Of a DNA stretch of 17,084 bases, positions 14,087-17,084 are shown piece after piece. Position 1 is the stretch's first letter. Every line of letters starts with the position of its first letter. The stretch lies in contig JAAZJI010000186.1 in NCBI GenBank assembly GCA_012800465.1, forward strand, positions 1 through 17,084, in the 5' to 3' direction. A model generated the notes under the pieces. The model was not told the DNA's origin. It saw only the letters and a list, made by a program, of their open reading frames with translations, and did no database searches. Source of the DNA: Spirochaetales bacterium (lineage in GTDB: Bacteria; Spirochaetota; Spirochaetia; Sphaerochaetales; Sphaerochaetaceae). A program made the translations under genes and the position numbers.

Positions 14087-14987
14087 AAGAATCGCCGTCG
14101 TATTCCTATCCTTCACGGTCACCTTCGTCCTTTCGAAGGTTCTTTTGTCTTTATATCGGGGGAAGGGGACGACGCCGAAAGCCTATCTACCGAATCTCCA
14201 CGCGGACAAGGAGGGCACCCCGATCGTCGGAGGCGTCGCGTTCATCCTCGGCTCCTCGATCGCCACCCTCTTCGAACCGGATCTTCTTTCCCCGACGATC
14301 GGCTATCCGCTCATCGCCCTCCTTGCCTTCGGGGGGATCGGCTTGATGGACGACTTCCTCAAAGAACGCCACAGGCGGGGAGACGGGTTCACCTCCCTTG
14401 GGAAGCTTGGCTTGCAGCTTCTTCTTTCGACGGTGTTCGTCATCTTCATGCCTCTTCGGACGACCCTGGTCTTCCGGACGGTGACGGTGGAGCTTGGCCG
14501 GTGGTACTACCCCTTTGCGGTGCTCTTCATCACCTCCTTCGTCAATGCGGTGAACATCACCGACGGGCTCGATGGTCTTGCGAGCCTTTCGGCGATTCCT
14601 TCCCTGTTGCTCCTGCTTTCCTTCCGGGGGCCCTTCAGCGGTGCGTTGCCGGGGGCCCTCATCGCCTTCATCTGGTACAACTATCCCCCGGCGAAGACGT
14701 TCATGGGGGATAGCGGCAGTCACGCCCTGGGGGCGTATATCGCGGTCGGGGCCCTCTTGGCCAACCAGGAGATCCTGGTCCTCTTTGCCGGAGGCCTGTT
14801 CTTTCTGGAGCTCTTTTCCTCACTTGTTCAAATCATATCGATTCGGGGATTTGGTAGAAAAATCTTTTTGATCGCACCGCTCCACCACGCCTTGGAAGCG
14901 GCCGGATTCGCCGAGGGGAAGATTGTACAAACCTTTGTAACCCTGTCGTGGGTGTTTGCAATCCTCTCCTTCGTCATTTGGGGGTAG
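14079..14987 (+). CDS. mraY: Phospho-N-acetylmuramoyl-pentapeptide transferase MraY
   Basis: 302-aa polytopic inner-membrane enzyme that transfers phospho-MurNAc-pentapeptide from UDP to undecaprenyl phosphate, forming lipid I. Conserved motifs: HADKEGTPIVGG, the Mg-binding Asp pair in GLMDDFLK, NAVNITDGLDGLA and FMGDSGSHALGA. The C-terminal motif reads APLHHALE where most MraY proteins have HHH, so the third His is Ala. It is somewhat shorter than the E. coli (360) and B. subtilis (324) enzymes. Its start lies 8 bases inside the end of murF, with a GGGGG ribosome site upstream. WecA-type relatives are less likely given the NITDGLDGLA motif and the context. Confidence 0.9.
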   Translation: MGRRIAVVFLSFTVTFVLSKVLLSLYRGKGTTPKAYLPNLHADKEGTPIVGGVAFILGSSIATLFEPDLLSPTIGYPLIALLAFGGIGLMDDFLKERHRRGDGFTSLGKLGLQLLLSTVFVIFMPLRTTLVFRTVTVELGRWYYPFAVLFITSFVNAVNITDGLDGLASLSAIPSLLLLLSFRGPFSGALPGALIAFIWYNYPPAKTFMGDSGSHALGAYIAVGALLANQEILVLFAGGLFFLELFSSLVQIISIRGFGRKIFLIAPLHHALEAAGFAEGKIVQTFVTLSWVFAILSFVIWG

Positions 14988-14990
14988 GGG

Positions 14991-16148
14991 ATGGGAAGCG
15001 GGTATCAAGACTTTGATTATCAGGGCTCCGATCCCTTCCCGGAATCGATCGGGCAGCCGAAATCAAAGAGTACCGTCACGTTCCTCGTCGTGACCCTCCT
15101 TTTGACGATCTTCGGTCTGGTCCAGCTCTACAGCGCCTCCTACAACGAGGCGCTGCTGAACGGGGTGCCGCACTACTACTATGTGGTCCGGCAGCTGCAG
15201 TTCGTCGGATTGGCCGTTCTCGGCTCGGTGATCATCGTCCTGCTGCCCTCCAAGATTCTCAAAGCCCTTGCCTGGCCGCTCGCCCTCGGGGCGCTGGCGC
15301 TGCTGCTGCTGACTGCCTTCACCCCCTTTGGACAGGAGAAGTTCGGCTCCAGACGGTGGCTCCGGATCGGGGCTCTGCCCGCCCTCCAGCCAAGCGAGTT
15401 CGCCAAGCTCGCTCTGATCCTGCTCTTCGCCGCCTATCAGGGACAACGGAGGAAGGTGCTGCTTCCGGCGGTGATGGCGTTCTCGTATGCGGCTCTGGTC
15501 TTCCTGCAGCGTGACTACTCGACGATGCTGCTGATCGTCGTCATCACCGTTTCAATGGTGCTGTATAGCGGTGTCCGGCTTTCGAAGGTGGTGACGCTCC
15601 TGCTGTTTCTCTTCCCTCCGCTCTTCGCGGCCCTCTTCAGCCAGGCCTACCGGATTCGGCGGGTCGCTTCCTTCTTCTTTCCCGCCCTCGATCCTTCGGG
15701 GATGAACTACCAGGTGAACATCAGCCTGAAGGCGATCGCCGGCGGGAAGCTTTTCGGTGTCGGCTTGGGGAAGGGGACCTACAAGCTGGGACTGCTTCCG
15801 GAAGTGCACAGCGACTTCATCATCGCCTCCGTCGCCGAGGAGCTCGGATTCCTCGGGATCCTGTTCATTCTTCTGCTCTTTTTCCTCTATGCGCTCATAG
15901 GATACAACGGATCCCGACGGCTGGTCGGACGCGATCCCTTTCTGTCCGCGCTCGGCTTCGGATCCGTCACGATGGTCCTCTCCCAGGCGATCCTGAATCT
16001 GGCGGTGATCACCTCGCTCGCTCCTCCGACGGGGATTCCGATGCCGTTCTTCAGCCAGGGGGGCACGAACATGTTCGTGGTCCTCATCGCCAGCGCCCTG
16101 ATTCTGCATGTGCTGAAACATGCCAACAGACGGGAGGAGAGCGGATGA
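14991..16148 (+). CDS. ftsW: SEDS peptidoglycan glycosyltransferase FtsW
   Basis: 385-aa SEDS-family membrane protein; polymerises lipid II into glycan strands at the division site, normally with a class B penicillin-binding protein. About ten hydrophobic segments follow a 27-residue polar N-terminus. Key motifs: SRRWLRIG (120-127), QPSEFAKL (133-140), the likely catalytic Asp175 in LQRDYST, LPEVHSDFIIASVAEELGFLG and GIPMPFFSQGGTNM. RodA is the alternative, but the position between mraY and ftsQ favours FtsW. The gene begins three bases after the mraY TAG and ends ATGA-coupled to ftsQ. The usual partner gene ftsI is absent from this cluster. Confidence 0.92.
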   Translation: MGSGYQDFDYQGSDPFPESIGQPKSKSTVTFLVVTLLLTIFGLVQLYSASYNEALLNGVPHYYYVVRQLQFVGLAVLGSVIIVLLPSKILKALAWPLALGALALLLLTAFTPFGQEKFGSRRWLRIGALPALQPSEFAKLALILLFAAYQGQRRKVLLPAVMAFSYAALVFLQRDYSTMLLIVVITVSMVLYSGVRLSKVVTLLLFLFPPLFAALFSQAYRIRRVASFFFPALDPSGMNYQVNISLKAIAGGKLFGVGLGKGTYKLGLLPEVHSDFIIASVAEELGFLGILFILLLFFLYALIGYNGSRRLVGRDPFLSALGFGSVTMVLSQAILNLAVITSLAPPTGIPMPFFSQGGTNMFVVLIASALILHVLKHANRREESG

Positions 16149-16894
16149 CCAGGCGGATCGCGATCTACGGGGCCACCTTCGTGGTGCTTCTGCTGCTTCT
16201 TCTTTTGCTTGCGCTTTCCCATCTGCCGTTCTTCACGATCTCCCAGGTCCAGGTGAAGATCGACGGCCCGCTCAACCACGTCCCCTCCGAGATCTCCGAC
16301 CGACTTTCGACCCTCGTGGGGCAGGGGATCTTTCGGGTATCGCTCCGTTCGACGAAGAAACGGATCGAACAGCTTCCGATCGTCTCCTCCCTGGCTCTGT
16401 CCCGGGACCTGCCCTCGACGGTCAGGGCGACGATCTCCTTCATCGATTCGCCGGTGTTCCTCCAAAGCGAGGACGGCGAGCGCTCCTATCTGGTCGATGG
16501 ACGGACCCTCGTCCCGATCGAAAACGGCGATGCCGGGCTTTGGGCGGACCACTTGCCGACCATCGAGGTCCCCCTCGAGTACGCCCTGCTGATGGAGCGA
16601 TACGGAACGGATTCCGTCTTCGCTTCGGTGATGGCCCTCACCCGGGGCCTCAGCGGCGAGGCCTCCTTGATAACTCATATAAAATACGATAATAATAGCA
16701 TTAACAGCTTTGGGAAAATGGTGTTGGATCTCCCCTCCCTGAACGCCCGGCTCCGGGTCCGGGAACCGGTGGATCCGAAACACGTACAGACCGCCCTCTA
16801 TTGGATCGAACAGGACAGAAAGGAGGACCTCTCCTTTCTGAGTTCCGGCATCCAGCGGTACGACCTCTACAAAGAGGCGCTGGTGCGGCGGTAG
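16145..16894 (+). CDS. ftsQ: Cell division protein FtsQ/DivIB
   Basis: 249-aa bitopic membrane protein. A short basic cytoplasmic tail (MTRR), a membrane helix at about 7-25 rich in leucine, then a POTRA-like domain from about residue 30 (FFTISQVQVKIDGPLNHV) and an FtsQ-like beta domain. It links FtsL and its partner to the early divisome. Sequence is weakly conserved, but order, topology and length fit. GGAGG at 16133-16137 and ATGA overlap with ftsW. A short AT-rich patch at 16670-16710 encodes HIKYDNNSINS and differs from the surrounding codon use. Confidence 0.85.
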   Translation: MTRRIAIYGATFVVLLLLLLLLALSHLPFFTISQVQVKIDGPLNHVPSEISDRLSTLVGQGIFRVSLRSTKKRIEQLPIVSSLALSRDLPSTVRATISFIDSPVFLQSEDGERSYLVDGRTLVPIENGDAGLWADHLPTIEVPLEYALLMERYGTDSVFASVMALTRGLSGEASLITHIKYDNNSINSFGKMVLDLPSLNARLRVREPVDPKHVQTALYWIEQDRKEDLSFLSSGIQRYDLYKEALVRR

Positions 16895-16902
16895 GTGCGG
16901 TC

Positions 16903-16908
16903 AAGGAG
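16903..16908 (+). promoter_or_regulatory. Ribosome binding site deciding the ftsA start
   Basis: AAGGAG. It abuts the first in-frame ATG (16909) with no spacer but lies 6 bases from the second (16915), which is therefore preferred. Confidence 0.6.
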
Positions 16909-16914
16909 ATGAAG

Positions 16915-17084
16915 ATGGCGGGTGAAAAGATGTTGATGGGACTTGATATAGGCTCGAGCCGCACCCGGGCGGTGATCGGATCGGTCGATCGGGATGGCCG
17001 GCTCATGGTCGATTCCATGTGCGAGCACCCCTCCGAAGGGGTCCGTTCCGGTTCGATCGTCAACATCGAACAGACCCTCAAGAC
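16915..17084 (+). CDS. ftsA: Cell division protein FtsA (5' part only)
   Basis: First 56 codons of an actin-like ATPase that anchors FtsZ to the membrane; the rest lies beyond the right edge. Visible: the phosphate-1 motif GLDIGSSRTRAVIG of the actin/Hsp70 fold and EGVRSGSIVNIEQTL, matching the conserved G(M/V)RxGxIVDIE stretch of FtsA. It starts 20 bases after the ftsQ stop. The neighbouring dcw genes make FtsA far likelier than MreB or DnaK. ftsZ would be expected next. Confidence 0.9.
   Translation, partial: MAGEKMLMGLDIGSSRTRAVIGSVDRDGRLMVDSMCEHPSEGVRSGSIVNIEQTLK

Noticed and set aside
16670..16710. AT-rich patch in ftsQ as a possible insertion
   Set aside because: The frame is continuous, FtsQ is a variable protein, and no repeat or mobile-element ends flank the patch.
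1..17084. CRISPR arrays, tRNA or rRNA genes, insertion sequences, phage genes
   Set aside because: No regularly spaced repeats, no tRNA- or rRNA-like sequences and no transposase or phage proteins were seen on either strand.

Overview
The window is GC-rich (about 60% G+C by eye, not computed), densely coded, and looks like a spirochaete chromosome. The strongest clue is the cell-division/wall cluster at its right end. Its order is mraZ-rsmH-ftsL-like-murF-mraY-ftsW-ftsQ-ftsA, with no ftsI or murE between ftsL and murF and no murD, murG or murC further on. From memory, this compact order is the one seen in Borrelia and Treponema. The paired DUF4912/GH57 genes, the DUF3536-type GH57 gene and the CUT2-type sugar ABC operon also fit a free-living or gut spirochaete. 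Sphaerochaeta-like bacteria are reported to lack penicillin-binding proteins, so a relative of them is possible, but that is inference.

Layout. (1) 1-1336, minus strand: the N-terminal 445 residues of a GH57/DUF3536 glycoside hydrolase whose 3' end lies outside the window. (2) 1413-2120, plus: deoD, a hexameric-type purine nucleoside phosphorylase, divergent from the GH57 gene and followed by a likely terminator. (3) 2121-2631: a 511-base, partly AT-rich gap with a good sigma70-type promoter (TTGAAC-N16-TATAAT) and a leader of roughly 190 nt. (4) 2632-8284, plus: a tightly packed sugar or cyclitol operon made of a Gfo/Idh/MocA oxidoreductase, a TIM-barrel isomerase/epimerase, a double ABC ATPase, a CUT2 permease and a periplasmic binding protein, closed by a 10-bp hairpin. 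The oxidoreductase carries an in-frame TAG at codon 45. (5) 8377-10844: a possible 35-codon small ORF, then a DUF4912 protein translationally coupled (ATGA) to a GH57 branching-enzyme-like protein. (6) 10989-17084: a mraZ promoter with MraZ-box-like repeats, then the division/wall operon running off the right edge within ftsA.

How the genes work together. The transporter operon would bring in a sugar or cyclitol, which the oxidoreductase and TIM-barrel enzyme would process. Its first gene is interrupted, so the pathway may be broken in this strain unless the stop is a sequencing error or is read through. The two GH57 genes and the DUF4912 gene point to alpha-glucan (glycogen-like) storage metabolism. 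In the division operon the coding genes overlap or nearly abut, which suggests one co-regulated transcript. MurF and MraY make lipid I precursors. FtsL, FtsW, FtsQ and FtsA build the divisome. MraZ probably represses the operon through the repeats around its promoter.
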